Part shown: positions 1 to 8,195 of the stretch, in pieces | How the letters are laid out: every line of letters begins with the position of its first letter | Position numbering within the stretch: position 1 is the stretch's first letter | Translations under genes and position numbers: made by a program | NCBI RefSeq assembly: GCF_046614675.1 | Contig: NZ_JBKKJT010000001.1 | Coordinates: forward strand, 930,001 to 994,000 | DNA: 64,000 nucleotides | Source of the DNA: Chryseobacterium cupriresistens | GTDB lineage: Bacteria; Bacteroidota; Bacteroidia; Flavobacteriales; Weeksellaceae | Direction of reading: 5' to 3' | The notes under the pieces: model-generated | Database searches by the model: none | What the model was told of the DNA's origin: nothing | What the model saw: only the letters and a program-made list of their open reading frames with translations

Positions 1-783
1 CTCTCCCATCAAAAGGCTCATTGTATTTTCGAGCAGCTGGATCTGTGTATCAATATCAATCAGTAATGATTTGGCATTGAAAACAAGCGCTTCGCTTTGC
101 TGAACTGCTACTTCAGTAAGAGACCCGGAAGCTTTTAAAGCTTTTGTGGCTTCAAGATTTTTCTCCCTTACAGCAATTGTTTCCGTGATAATTCTTTTCT
201 GGGCATCAAAAGTCAGCAACTGATAATACGCAGAAGCAATGGAAGACACCAAGCTGCTTTTAACGGCTTTATGAGCGGCAACAGTTCCTAAATAAGTCGC
301 AAGCTGGGCTTTTTCCTGTGCTTTCAATTTGCCCCAGATATCAGCTTCCCATCCGATACTTGCCGTAATGTCAAACTGGTTTACATAACGTCTTTCTCCG
401 ATGATCTGTCCAAACTGGGTATTGATAGACTGGGTCTGAAATGTATAGTTGGGTCCGATAGAAAGCGTCGGCTGATACGCTGCCTTACTCTGTTTAAGAT
501 AGGCTTCCGCAGAATTAATACTTTCCAAAGCAATTCTGATATCAAGATTGTTTTCCAGTGCCTTGGAAATATGCCCCTGCAATATCGGATCAGTGAATAT
601 TTCTTTCCATGAAATATCTGCAATATTCGTGCTGTCCGAAGGAAGCATGTCTGTACGAAAAAGCTTTTCGTCTACAACATTTTTCGGTCTTTCATATTCT
701 TTTCTCGCCATACAGGATGAGATGGCTCCGAGTATGAAAACTGAAAAAGTGATCCCTTTTATGATGTTTAATAAACTCTTCAT
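1..783 (-). CDS. RND efflux outer-membrane factor (TolC/NodT family lipoprotein), C-terminus outside window
   Basis: Outer-membrane channel subunit of the tripartite efflux pump whose adaptor and permease lie just upstream on the same strand. The visible 261 codons begin with a lipoprotein signal peptide ending in ISSC (Cys24). They continue with repeated long alpha-helical stretches typical of OprM/NodT proteins, including an SIGWEADIWGKL segment, the family's characteristic entry into the helical barrel. The reading frame is still open at base 1, so about 200 residues are missing. It follows the permease gene by 91 bp that carry direct and inverted repeats. The family is clear; the drug substrate cannot be read from sequence. 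Confidence 0.93.
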   Translation of the reverse strand, partial: MKSLLNIIKGITFSVFILGAISSCMARKEYERPKNVVDEKLFRTDMLPSDSTNIADISWKEIFTDPILQGHISKALENNLDIRIALESINSAEAYLKQSKAAYQPTLSIGPNYTFQTQSINTQFGQIIGERRYVNQFDITASIGWEADIWGKLKAQEKAQLATYLGTVAAHKAVKSSLVSSIASAYYQLLTFDAQKRIITETIAVREKNLEATKALKASGSLTEVAVQQSEALVFNAKSLLIDIDTQIQLLENTMSLLMGE

Positions 784-874
784 TATTTTTAATTAGAAGT
801 TAGAGTTTAGAAGTTAGAAGTTAGTTTTTAGACTTATCTCTAATTGCTAACTTCTAATTTCTTAAATCTTAATT
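784..874. repeat. TTAGAAGTTAG direct repeats with inverted partner in efflux operon
   Basis: The spacer between permease and outer-membrane-factor genes holds three copies of TTAGAAGTTAG (793-803, 807-817, 814-824, the last two overlapping). One exact inverse copy, CTAACTTCTAA, is at 847-857. In the minus-strand transcript these can pair as an 11-bp stem. It could act as an attenuator or mRNA stabiliser, or be a remnant of a repeat-flanked cassette. Confidence 0.6.
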
Positions 875-3800
875 TTATTCTGCTAAATTGATATCTTCTT
901 TTTTGATAGGTTTGATTTTTTCCTGCAGTGTTTCAAAAATCACATACAGAACCGGAATTACAAATAATCCCAAAACAGTTCCTATCAATAGTCCGATGGC
1001 CGCTCCCGTAGCGATAGATCTGTTACCTACTGCTCCGATTCCGCTTGCCAGTACCAACGGCAATAAACCGAAAATAAAGGCGAATGAGGTCATCAGAATA
1101 GGTCTTACCCTGGCTTTCGCTGCATTAATGGCCGACATCACAATCGTTTCTCCATGATGCCTTCTCTGGACAGCGAATTCAACAATAAGGATTGCGTTTT
1201 TCGCCAGTAGTCCCACGAGCATGATCAGGGCAATCTGGAAGTAAATATTATTTTCAAGTCCCATGATCTTCTGGCCGAAATAAGCTCCCATTACCCCAAG
1301 AGGAAGAGAAATAATAACAATCAGCGGAAGGATATAACTTTCATACTGTGCGGAAAGGATAAAGTAAACAAAGATCAAACTCAGTCCAAAAATCAAAAGC
1401 GTTTGAGATCCTGAATTTAATTCTTCTCTCGTTAACCCGGTAAATTCTACGGCATAGTTTTGATTCAGGGTTTCATCTGCCACCTGCTGCACCGCAGCAA
1501 TGGCATCCCCAGAACTGTATCCGTCAGAGTTTGCTCCCGTTACCTTCACTGAAGTAAAGAGGTTGTAACGGCTTACGGATTGTGGTCCGTATGCTTTTGT
1601 CAATGTTACAAACTGTGAAATCGGAGTCATGATCCCTGATCCTGTTCTCACATAAAGCTGATTCAGGTTTTCAATATTCTTTCTGTTTTCAGGAAGAGCC
1701 TGAACCATCACTCTGAACTGCTTTCCATACTTGGTAAAGTCTGCAGTATAAATACCTCCGATATACCCCTGCATTGTAGCCAGAATTTCATTGACAGAAA
1801 CTCCAAGCTGTTTGCTCAGAGGAACATTAATTTCCATCTGATACTGAGGATATTTGGTATTGAATGAAGTCTGTGCAAACTGAATTTCCGGTCTCTGCAT
1901 CAGCTTACCGATGAATTCATTGGTTTTAGCATCCAGATCGGCATATTCTCCACCTGATTTATCAAGCAATACCATTTCAAAACCTGCACTGTTACCAAAT
2001 CCCGGTACACTTGGCGGTTGGAAGAATACTACTTTAGCGTCAGGAACAGATCCTACAATTCCGAATAGTTTTTTGGTGATATCTTCAGAAGTCTGTCCGT
2101 CTTTTTTTCTTTCTTCGAATGGTTTCAGTTTAACAAAGGCAAGACCGTTGTTACTTCCGTTTCCGGACAAGAACCCTCTACCTGTTGAAATCGTTACGTT
2201 CTGTACGCCCGGAACTTTCAATGCTTTAGCCTGAAGAGTTTTCAATGCGTTGTAAGTTCTTTCCATAGAAGCTCCCGGAGGAAGCTGAACATCGGTAAAA
2301 ATAATCCCTCTGTCTTCTGTAGGTACAAACCCTTTCTTCATGCTGCTGCTTGCCCAGAACAGAATACCTCCGGTAACAGCAAAAATTATCAGGGTTACCC
2401 ATTTATGTCTCAACAGGAATACAAATCCTCTTCCGTAACGTTCAGTAGTTGTTTTAAAAGCAATATTAAACTTATAGAAAAACTTCTGTAACAGGTTCAG
2501 ATTTTTATATTCTGCATGATGCGCTTCGTGAGGTTTTAAGAATAATGAACATAAAACCGGACTCAGGGTCAATGCATTAATCGCAGAAATGATGATGGCT
2601 ATAATCAGCGTAATACCAAACTGCTGATAGAATACCCCTGTAGGACCTGTAATGAACGTCACCGGAATAAATACAGCTGCCATTACCAAAGTAATCGAAA
2701 TAATAGCCCCTGTGATCTCATCCATTGCCTCTACGGTCGCTTTTTTAGCATCAGAAATACCATGTTCCATCTTGGCATGAACGGCCTCGACGACGACGAT
2801 GGCATCATCCACTACAATACCAATGGCCAGTACCAATGCAAATAAAGTCAAGAGGTTCAATGAATATCCGAAGAGATTCAGGAAGAAGAATGCCCCCACA
2901 ATAGATACCGGAACCGCGATAGCCGGGATCAGCGTAGACCTGAAGTCCTGAAGGAAAATATATACTACGATAAATACCAGAATGAAGGCTTCAATAAGGG
3001 TATGAACCACCTTTTCAATAGAAGCTTCCAGAAATTCGTTGGTATCGAAGTTAAATGTATACTTGATTCCCTGCGGGAAAGTTCCTTCAGCCGATTTCAG
3101 ATAGGCTTTGATATTTTTAATAATCTCCTGTGCGTTGGATCCCGGAGTCTGGAAGATCCCCATACTGATGGAAGGATTGTTTCCGTTCTCCCCGATTCCT
3201 GTGTAAGACTGTCCTGCCAGTTCCACTTTGGCAACGTCTTTCAGCATCAGGTTTTGTCCGTTTGCAAGAGATTTGATGATGATATTATCGTACTGTTCCT
3301 TATCGTTGAATTTTCCTACGTATTTGATGATATATTCAAAAGAACTACCGCTGTTCTGGCCGATAGAACCTGCTGCTGCTTCTCTACTCTGCTCATTGAT
3401 GGCATTGGTAACGTCGGTAGGAGTTACACTGTAGGCAGCCATTTTTGCAGGATCAAGCCAGATTCTCATCGAGTAGTTTTTACCCCCGAAAACGTTCGCA
3501 TCTCCAACACCATTTACCCTTTTCAGGTTAGGAATAATATTGATATTCAAAAAGTTCTGAAGGTATACGTCATCCAGGTCTTTATTTTCAGAATAGAAGG
3601 ACATATACATCAGGGCACTGGTCTGCTGCTTCTGGGTTACTACCCCTGAACGCGTTACTTCGGCAGGTAAAAGCGGCGTAGCTCTCGCTACACGGTTCTG
3701 TACGTTTACCGCTGCAATATCCGGATCTATTCCCTGTTTGAAGAAAACCTGGATCTGGGCAGAACCGTCGTTTCCGGCACTGGAAGTGATATAATCCATA

Positions 3801-4021
3801 CCTTCCACCCCATTGATCTGTTCTTCCAAAGGTACTACTACACTTTTCATTACCGTCTCGGCATTGGCTCCCGTATAGTTTGCGGAGACACTTACCGTAG
3901 GCGGCGCAATGTCCGGATACTGTGTAACCGGTAACGAGATCAGTCCCAGCACACCGAGAATCACAATCAGGATTGAGATTACGGTGGATAAAACCGGTCT
4001 GTTAATAAAGTTTTTTATCAT
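875..4021 (-). CDS. RND multidrug efflux permease (HAE1 family, AcrB/MexB-like)
   Basis: Inner-membrane proton/drug antiporter of an AcrAB-TolC-like pump, 1048 residues, the full family length. The N-terminal first helix (FINRPVLSTVISILIVILG) is typical. The transmembrane-4 motif GIVVDDAIVVVE near residue 405 supplies the two proton-relay aspartates. The transmembrane-10 lysine lies in LVGLLAKNAILIVEFA in the second half. Both large periplasmic porter/docking loops are present. Its ATG overlaps the adaptor stop codon by one base (TAATG), so the two are translationally coupled. Substrate range is unknown. Confidence 0.97.
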   Translation of the reverse strand: MIKNFINRPVLSTVISILIVILGVLGLISLPVTQYPDIAPPTVSVSANYTGANAETVMKSVVVPLEEQINGVEGMDYITSSAGNDGSAQIQVFFKQGIDPDIAAVNVQNRVARATPLLPAEVTRSGVVTQKQQTSALMYMSFYSENKDLDDVYLQNFLNINIIPNLKRVNGVGDANVFGGKNYSMRIWLDPAKMAAYSVTPTDVTNAINEQSREAAAGSIGQNSGSSFEYIIKYVGKFNDKEQYDNIIIKSLANGQNLMLKDVAKVELAGQSYTGIGENGNNPSISMGIFQTPGSNAQEIIKNIKAYLKSAEGTFPQGIKYTFNFDTNEFLEASIEKVVHTLIEAFILVFIVVYIFLQDFRSTLIPAIAVPVSIVGAFFFLNLFGYSLNLLTLFALVLAIGIVVDDAIVVVEAVHAKMEHGISDAKKATVEAMDEITGAIISITLVMAAVFIPVTFITGPTGVFYQQFGITLIIAIIISAINALTLSPVLCSLFLKPHEAHHAEYKNLNLLQKFFYKFNIAFKTTTERYGRGFVFLLRHKWVTLIIFAVTGGILFWASSSMKKGFVPTEDRGIIFTDVQLPPGASMERTYNALKTLQAKALKVPGVQNVTISTGRGFLSGNGSNNGLAFVKLKPFEERKKDGQTSEDITKKLFGIVGSVPDAKVVFFQPPSVPGFGNSAGFEMVLLDKSGGEYADLDAKTNEFIGKLMQRPEIQFAQTSFNTKYPQYQMEINVPLSKQLGVSVNEILATMQGYIGGIYTADFTKYGKQFRVMVQALPENRKNIENLNQLYVRTGSGIMTPISQFVTLTKAYGPQSVSRYNLFTSVKVTGANSDGYSSGDAIAAVQQVADETLNQNYAVEFTGLTREELNSGSQTLLIFGLSLIFVYFILSAQYESYILPLIVIISLPLGVMGAYFGQKIMGLENNIYFQIALIMLVGLLAKNAILIVEFAVQRRHHGETIVMSAINAAKARVRPILMTSFAFIFGLLPLVLASGIGAVGNRSIATGAAIGLLIGTVLGLFVIPVLYVIFETLQEKIKPIKKEDINLAE

Positions 4022-5208
4022 TAGAATTTCGGTTTTATTGATTGAACAAGACTATCCATTTTAATTGGCTGCGGTTTCACGGCTGTTCCCGGTTTCAGAC
4101 CTCCGATACCAGCTGCAATAACTCTTTCACCTTTATTAACTCCGGATTTGATAAGAGCCATATTGTCGATTCTGTCGATAACATTCACAACAACGTTTCT
4201 GGCAGTATCTCCTTTTTCTACTTTGTAAACGTAAACAATACCCTGCTGCTCATAAGTAGCACTTTCAGGTACTACAAGTACATTGTCATAATGCTGAGGG
4301 AACCTGATCGTTCCACTGTTCCCATTACTTAATAATTTCTGGGCATTCGAGAAAGCAACTCTGAACTGAATGGTTCCGGTTGTAGGATCAATCTGGCCGG
4401 TAATGGCTTCAATTCTCCCTTTTTCAGGATAAAGACTTCCGTTGGCTAACTGAAGTTCAACCATAGGTAAGTTTTTGATTTTCTCAGGCATAGAAGCTCC
4501 CGGAGATTTTTCAAGGAAATCAAAATATTCTTTTTCATTCATGGCAAAGTAAGCATAGATCTCAGAGGTATCAGAAATCGTTGTCAGAGGAGTCTGATCA
4601 GACGGCCCTACCAAACTTCCTACTTTCAATGGCAGTCTTCCGATTACCCCTGAAATAGGAGCACGGATAATAGAATATTCGATGTTGGCTTCTACTCCTT
4701 TATAGTTGGCTTCTGCCTGTCTTTTAGCAGCATTGGCCTGCTGAAGCTGTGCCTGTGCCTGTGACAGCTGAGCCTGAGCGGTCTGTAACTGTACGTTACT
4801 GATGATATTTTTCTGAACCAGTGGTTTAAGTTTGTTGACTTCAACCTGAGCTGCATTTACAGAAGCCTGCGCTGCGGCAACGCTTGATGCTGCAGCACCG
4901 ATTCCTGCTTTGGAAGCAGCTGCATTTTCGGTCAGGATATTGGTTTCCAGACGAAACAATGGCTGTCCTTTTGTAACATATTGTCCTTCATCTACCAATA
5001 CCTGGGTAATATATCCCTGTATTTTTGCACGTACATCATTGTTTACTCTACCCTGGATGGTAGCCGGAAACGTCTGATAACCCACTATATTTTTTGACTC
5101 CACTGAGATAACAGGATATGGCTTGGCACCATCCTGTTTCGGAGCTTCTTTTTTGCAGGCAGTCAGTGAAAGCGCTGCAATGGAAAGTATAACTAGCTTA
5201 TTATTCAT
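4021..5208 (-). CDS. RND efflux periplasmic adaptor lipoprotein (MFP, AcrA-like)
   Basis: Membrane-fusion protein that bridges the permease and the outer-membrane factor. Its 395 residues begin with a lipoprotein signal (LSLTAC, Cys18). A barrel-sandwich half motif (AKIQGYITQVLVDEGQYVTKG) follows. Then comes a long alanine/glutamine-rich coiled-coil hairpin (about residues 85-170), the returning lipoyl half (RAPISGVIGRLPLKVGS) and a beta-barrel C-terminus. The start codon lies one base after the regulator stop, and the stop codon overlaps the permease start, so all four genes read as one operon. Confidence 0.96.
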   Translation of the reverse strand: MNNKLVILSIAALSLTACKKEAPKQDGAKPYPVISVESKNIVGYQTFPATIQGRVNNDVRAKIQGYITQVLVDEGQYVTKGQPLFRLETNILTENAAASKAGIGAAASSVAAAQASVNAAQVEVNKLKPLVQKNIISNVQLQTAQAQLSQAQAQLQQANAAKRQAEANYKGVEANIEYSIIRAPISGVIGRLPLKVGSLVGPSDQTPLTTISDTSEIYAYFAMNEKEYFDFLEKSPGASMPEKIKNLPMVELQLANGSLYPEKGRIEAITGQIDPTTGTIQFRVAFSNAQKLLSNGNSGTIRFPQHYDNVLVVPESATYEQQGIVYVYKVEKGDTARNVVVNVIDRIDNMALIKSGVNKGERVIAAGIGGLKPGTAVKPQPIKMDSLVQSIKPKF

Positions 5209-5209
5209 T

Positions 5210-5665
5210 TTATAGTTTATTAAGAGATTCCTGAATATTTTCTATGTTTTTATTTAAGAGTGCTTTGTAAACTTCTATTCTTTCGTTGTATCCATCGTCT
5301 TTACTTTTTTTAAAATTGTTTAAATCATCTAATAGTCTTAGTTCGTCCTGCATTTTCTGGACAATTTTCTCGAATCGTATTTTTTTGTATTCATCATTGA
5401 TGAAAAAATACCGTTTCCGCTCATCCATTTTGTTATGGTCTACGATAAGCTGAGCATTCAGTAGTAATGAAATACTGGTGGAAACAGAACTTTTGCTCGC
5501 GGAGAGCACTTCAACGAACTCGTCAAAAGTAATTCCTACTTTCTCATAGTCAAAAAGAAGGTAGGAATAAATTTTTGATGCTAAAGGAGGTAAGCTGAAC
5601 ACAGTACCATAAAATTTTACGGCATCCTGAAAAATTTTTTCATCAATTTCTATACTTTGGTGCAT
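5210..5665 (-). CDS. GbsR/MarR-family transcriptional regulator of the efflux operon
   Basis: Winged-helix regulator of 151 residues. Features are a FYGTVFSLPPLASKIYSYLL opening typical of GbsR-type proteins, a recognition helix (VEVLSASKSSVSTSISLLL) and a basic wing (DERKRYFFI). It is the first gene of the efflux operon, one base before the adaptor gene, so it probably autoregulates and represses the pump. A ligand cannot be inferred. Family call is firm; the repressor role is inferred from position. Confidence 0.9.
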   Translation of the reverse strand: MHQSIEIDEKIFQDAVKFYGTVFSLPPLASKIYSYLLFDYEKVGITFDEFVEVLSASKSSVSTSISLLLNAQLIVDHNKMDERKRYFFINDEYKKIRFEKIVQKMQDELRLLDDLNNFKKSKDDGYNERIEVYKALLNKNIENIQESLNKL

Positions 5666-5681
5666 AATATAAAAATTTGAA

Positions 5682-5717
5682 CAAAAGTAGAAATTAGTTC
5701 AGAACCAAACGAACAAA
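5682..5717 (-). promoter_or_regulatory. Promoter of the efflux operon, with GTTC/GAAC half-sites
   Basis: On the minus strand a Bacteroidota -7 box TACTTTTG (5682-5689) lies 17 bp before the regulator ATG. Two TTTG -33 candidates sit at 5706-5709 and 5714-5717, with 16 and 24 bp spacing. Overlapping them is the small palindrome GTTCAGAAC (5697-5705), with a further GAAC half-site at 5711-5714. This is a plausible operator for the adjacent GbsR-type regulator. Confidence 0.5.
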
Positions 5718-5781
5718 CCCGATAGAGTTTATAAATACTGGACGTTTTAAAAATTCAATGAAAGTTGATTTAACTTTTTGC

Positions 5782-6294
5782 CTAAATTATAATCTTCTCA
5801 AAAGCTTTCCTCATCCCGTCTCTTAAAAGAACCTCTCCACAATAGGAATACCCTCTGCCTTCAAGAATTTTCAGCATGGCGATATTATCATGGTTGGTAT
5901 CTACTTTAATACTCTGAATTCCATGAGATTTGGTAAAATATTCAATCTGATCAAAAAGTTTCTTTACCATTCCCTGTCCGGCAAATTTTTCATCTACGGC
6001 CACTCTGTGAACCACAACAAATTCACCGTCACTTAGCCATGCTCCTTCAATGGTACTGTAAGCCGGTTCATCATTCAAAATCAGGGCTGCATATACTGCA
6101 ATTTCTCCGTCTACGGTCAATACATGCCCGAATCCTTTCGCAATATCACTTTCTACCGTTCCTAGATTAGGGTATCCGTTCTGCCATTGGGTGCTTCCGT
6201 CCTGTCTTCTTCTTTCAATGGATTGCTGGATGATTTTCCAAATAATGTTTCTGTCTTCAATTTCCGCTTGTCTTAGTTTAATCTCTGGATTCAT
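5782..6294 (-). CDS. GNAT-family N-acetyltransferase
   Basis: Cytosolic acetyl-CoA-dependent acyltransferase of 170 residues. Motif A is visible as VVVHRVAVDEKFAGQGMVKKLFDQIEY, with the Q/RxxGxG/A-type pyrophosphate loop, followed by motif B IKVDTNHDNIAMLKILEGRGYSYCGE. The acceptor substrate is not recognisable. It is a monocistronic minus-strand gene, separated from the efflux operon by 116 bp, and its terminator is not evident. Members of this subfamily are widespread in Flavobacteriia with no assigned role. Confidence 0.88.
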   Translation of the reverse strand: MNPEIKLRQAEIEDRNIIWKIIQQSIERRRQDGSTQWQNGYPNLGTVESDIAKGFGHVLTVDGEIAVYAALILNDEPAYSTIEGAWLSDGEFVVVHRVAVDEKFAGQGMVKKLFDQIEYFTKSHGIQSIKVDTNHDNIAMLKILEGRGYSYCGEVLLRDGMRKAFEKIII

Positions 6295-6402
6295 GTTATA
6301 AAATTTGATTAAAAGATTGAATGATTTAAGAATTTAAAATCAGAATTGCTGCTTTCCGTTCAATCTTTGAAATATTTATTTTTTGATGGGTTGCAATTAA
6401 AA

Positions 6403-6434
6403 AACCGAAAATTAATTAAAATTAATTTTCGGTT
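6403..6434 (-). terminator. Intrinsic terminator of the DUF2007 gene
   Basis: Perfect 14-bp inverted repeat (AACCGAAAATTAAT, 6403-6416, and its complement at 6421-6434) with a 4-base loop. On the minus strand it is followed by a T-rich run, 33 bp after the DUF2007 stop codon. Confidence 0.8.
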
Positions 6435-6466
6435 CGAAGTAGTAAAATTTAAAATTATGAAATTGT

Positions 6467-6697
6467 TTATTGATTTTCACTTTGTTGAAGGTAAGCATCA
6501 ATAATTTCAAATGCTTTGGATTCATCTTCCAGATCTACCATTACCTTCAGCGAAGTGGCTGTTGGCGTTGTAGTAAATGTAAGATAGTTATTTTCAACCG
6601 TGTTTGTAATCTGTGCGTCATCCAATTTAGATTTAACCAACTGAATTTCTGAAGGGTTATCACTTTCATAAACTGATACTCTCGTACTTCTTTCCAT
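6467..6697 (-). CDS. DUF2007 domain protein
   Basis: Small cytosolic protein of 76 residues. It has the DUF2007 (putative signal-transducing protein) pattern: a strand VSVYES, helix SEIQLVKSKLDDAQI, strand pair with a TTTPTATSLKVMVDLED core, and final helix KAFEIIDAYLQQ. The fold is ferredoxin-like, and the family is often annotated as a possible regulatory module. No molecular function is established. It is monocistronic, with its own terminator downstream. Confidence 0.8.
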   Translation of the reverse strand: MERSTRVSVYESDNPSEIQLVKSKLDDAQITNTVENNYLTFTTTPTATSLKVMVDLEDESKAFEIIDAYLQQSENQ

Positions 6698-6758
6698 ATT
6701 CTAATTGTTTGAGTATCTAAATATACAATGTTTTTTTTAAAATTACAAATTCCGGATT

Positions 6759-8084
6759 TTAAATTTTATTAATATTGTTTTCAATTTTGTCTAAAGCAAG
6801 CTGGATTTCTTCTTTAGTAACATTCAAATGAGGTCTGAAACGAAGAGACTGATCCCCGCAAGGAAGAATAATCAATCCGTCATTGAAAAGCTCATTCATC
6901 AGGTGGTTTCTCTGTTCTGCAGTTGGCAGATCGATCGCACACATAAGCCCTCTTCCTCTTGCATTTGAAATTTTCTCAGGATATTTTTCTGCCAGAGCTT
7001 TTAAGCTTTCCAGTAAGAAATCTCCCACTACTCTTGCATTTTCTACAAGATTTTCTTTTTCGATCACCTCCATTACCAGCTGGAAACGAAGCATATCAAT
7101 AAAGTTTCCTCCGAATGTTGAGTTGATTCTTGAACTTTCCCTGAAAACATTGTTTGGAACCTGATCAAATTTTTCCTTATTAGCCAGCACACCACAAACC
7201 TGAGCTTTTTTCCCGAAAGAAATAATGTCCGGTTTTGCTGTAAAATGCTGGAATGCCCACATTTTCCCTGTAATGGCAATTCCCGTCTGAACTTCATCAA
7301 AAATAAGTAAGATTTCGTTATCATCACAGATTCTTCTTAATCCCAGCAGGAATTCGTCTCTGAAATGATTGTCACCGCCTTCAGCCTGAATAGGTTCGAT
7401 GATGATACACGCCACTTTATCGGGGTTCATCAAAATAGCCTCTTCAATCTGAAGTAAAGCAAGGTTTTCGTTTTTGATAGTTTCTTCAAGGTTTTCTTCT
7501 GTAATCGGGAACTTTAATTTGGGATTTAAAATTCTCGGCCAGTTGAACATCGGGAAATATTGGTATTTTCTCGGATCAGCAGTGTTTGTTAAACTTAAAG
7601 TATAACCACTTCTTCCGTGGAAAGCCTGTTTGAAATGAATACAGATTCCTGCTTCAGTGTCTAATCCTTTTGCAAAGTTTTTGCGGGTTTTCCAGTCGAA
7701 GCATGCTTTCATTGCATTTTCAACGCCCATCGTTCCGCCTTCGATAAAGAAAGCATATTGTAATTCTTCAGGGATAACCACTCTTTCGAATACTTCAAGG
7801 AAGTGAGCGTACTCTTCTGAGTAAACATCCGCAAGAGTAGGTTTATTAACAGCCATTCTTCCTAACCATTCTGATCTTTCAACAAGATAAGGGTGGTTGT
7901 ATCCGATGGATGCAGATGCAAACATAGAGAACATATCCAGGTATTCTCTGTCTGTCAGTTTATCATAAAGCCATGATCCGTGTGACTTTTCAATATCCAT
8001 CACAAAATCGAAACCGTCTGCCAACACATGTTTTCCTACTGTTTCTTTTACTTTATTTGCTTTTATATCTAATGTGTGTTCCAT
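6759..8084 (-). CDS. lat: L-lysine 6-transaminase (lysine epsilon-aminotransferase)
   Basis: PLP-dependent class III aminotransferase of 441 residues. It moves the epsilon-amino group of lysine to 2-oxoglutarate, giving alpha-aminoadipate semialdehyde and glutamate. Seen are the phosphate-binding FIEGGTMGVENAMKAC segment (about 113-128), the cofactor aspartate in LLIFDEVQTGI (about 264) and the Schiff-base lysine in ISFGKKAQVCG (about 292). The KKAQVCG context is characteristic of lysine 6-transaminases rather than ornithine or GABA enzymes. The dehydrogenase for its product is encoded 111 bp upstream on the same strand, which strongly supports the assignment. Confidence 0.92.
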   Translation of the reverse strand: MEHTLDIKANKVKETVGKHVLADGFDFVMDIEKSHGSWLYDKLTDREYLDMFSMFASASIGYNHPYLVERSEWLGRMAVNKPTLADVYSEEYAHFLEVFERVVIPEELQYAFFIEGGTMGVENAMKACFDWKTRKNFAKGLDTEAGICIHFKQAFHGRSGYTLSLTNTADPRKYQYFPMFNWPRILNPKLKFPITEENLEETIKNENLALLQIEEAILMNPDKVACIIIEPIQAEGGDNHFRDEFLLGLRRICDDNEILLIFDEVQTGIAITGKMWAFQHFTAKPDIISFGKKAQVCGVLANKEKFDQVPNNVFRESSRINSTFGGNFIDMLRFQLVMEVIEKENLVENARVVGDFLLESLKALAEKYPEKISNARGRGLMCAIDLPTAEQRNHLMNELFNDGLIILPCGDQSLRFRPHLNVTKEEIQLALDKIENNINKI

Positions 8085-8195
8085 AATAAATTGTAGTGTG
8101 ATTTAATAAATGAACGATTAAATGATCCAAAAATGAAGCCTTTAATCATTCAGGTTATTAAGTTTTATGTTTTTTGAGTGCTTTAAGTAAAGCTT

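Noticed and set aside
793..857. CRISPR array
   Set aside because: The repeats are 11 bp, partly overlapping and without unique spacers; no cas genes in the window.
3002..3649. 215-codon open frame antisense to the RND permease gene
   Set aside because: It is a shadow of a strongly conserved gene on the other strand; its product has no domain, signal or initiation context.
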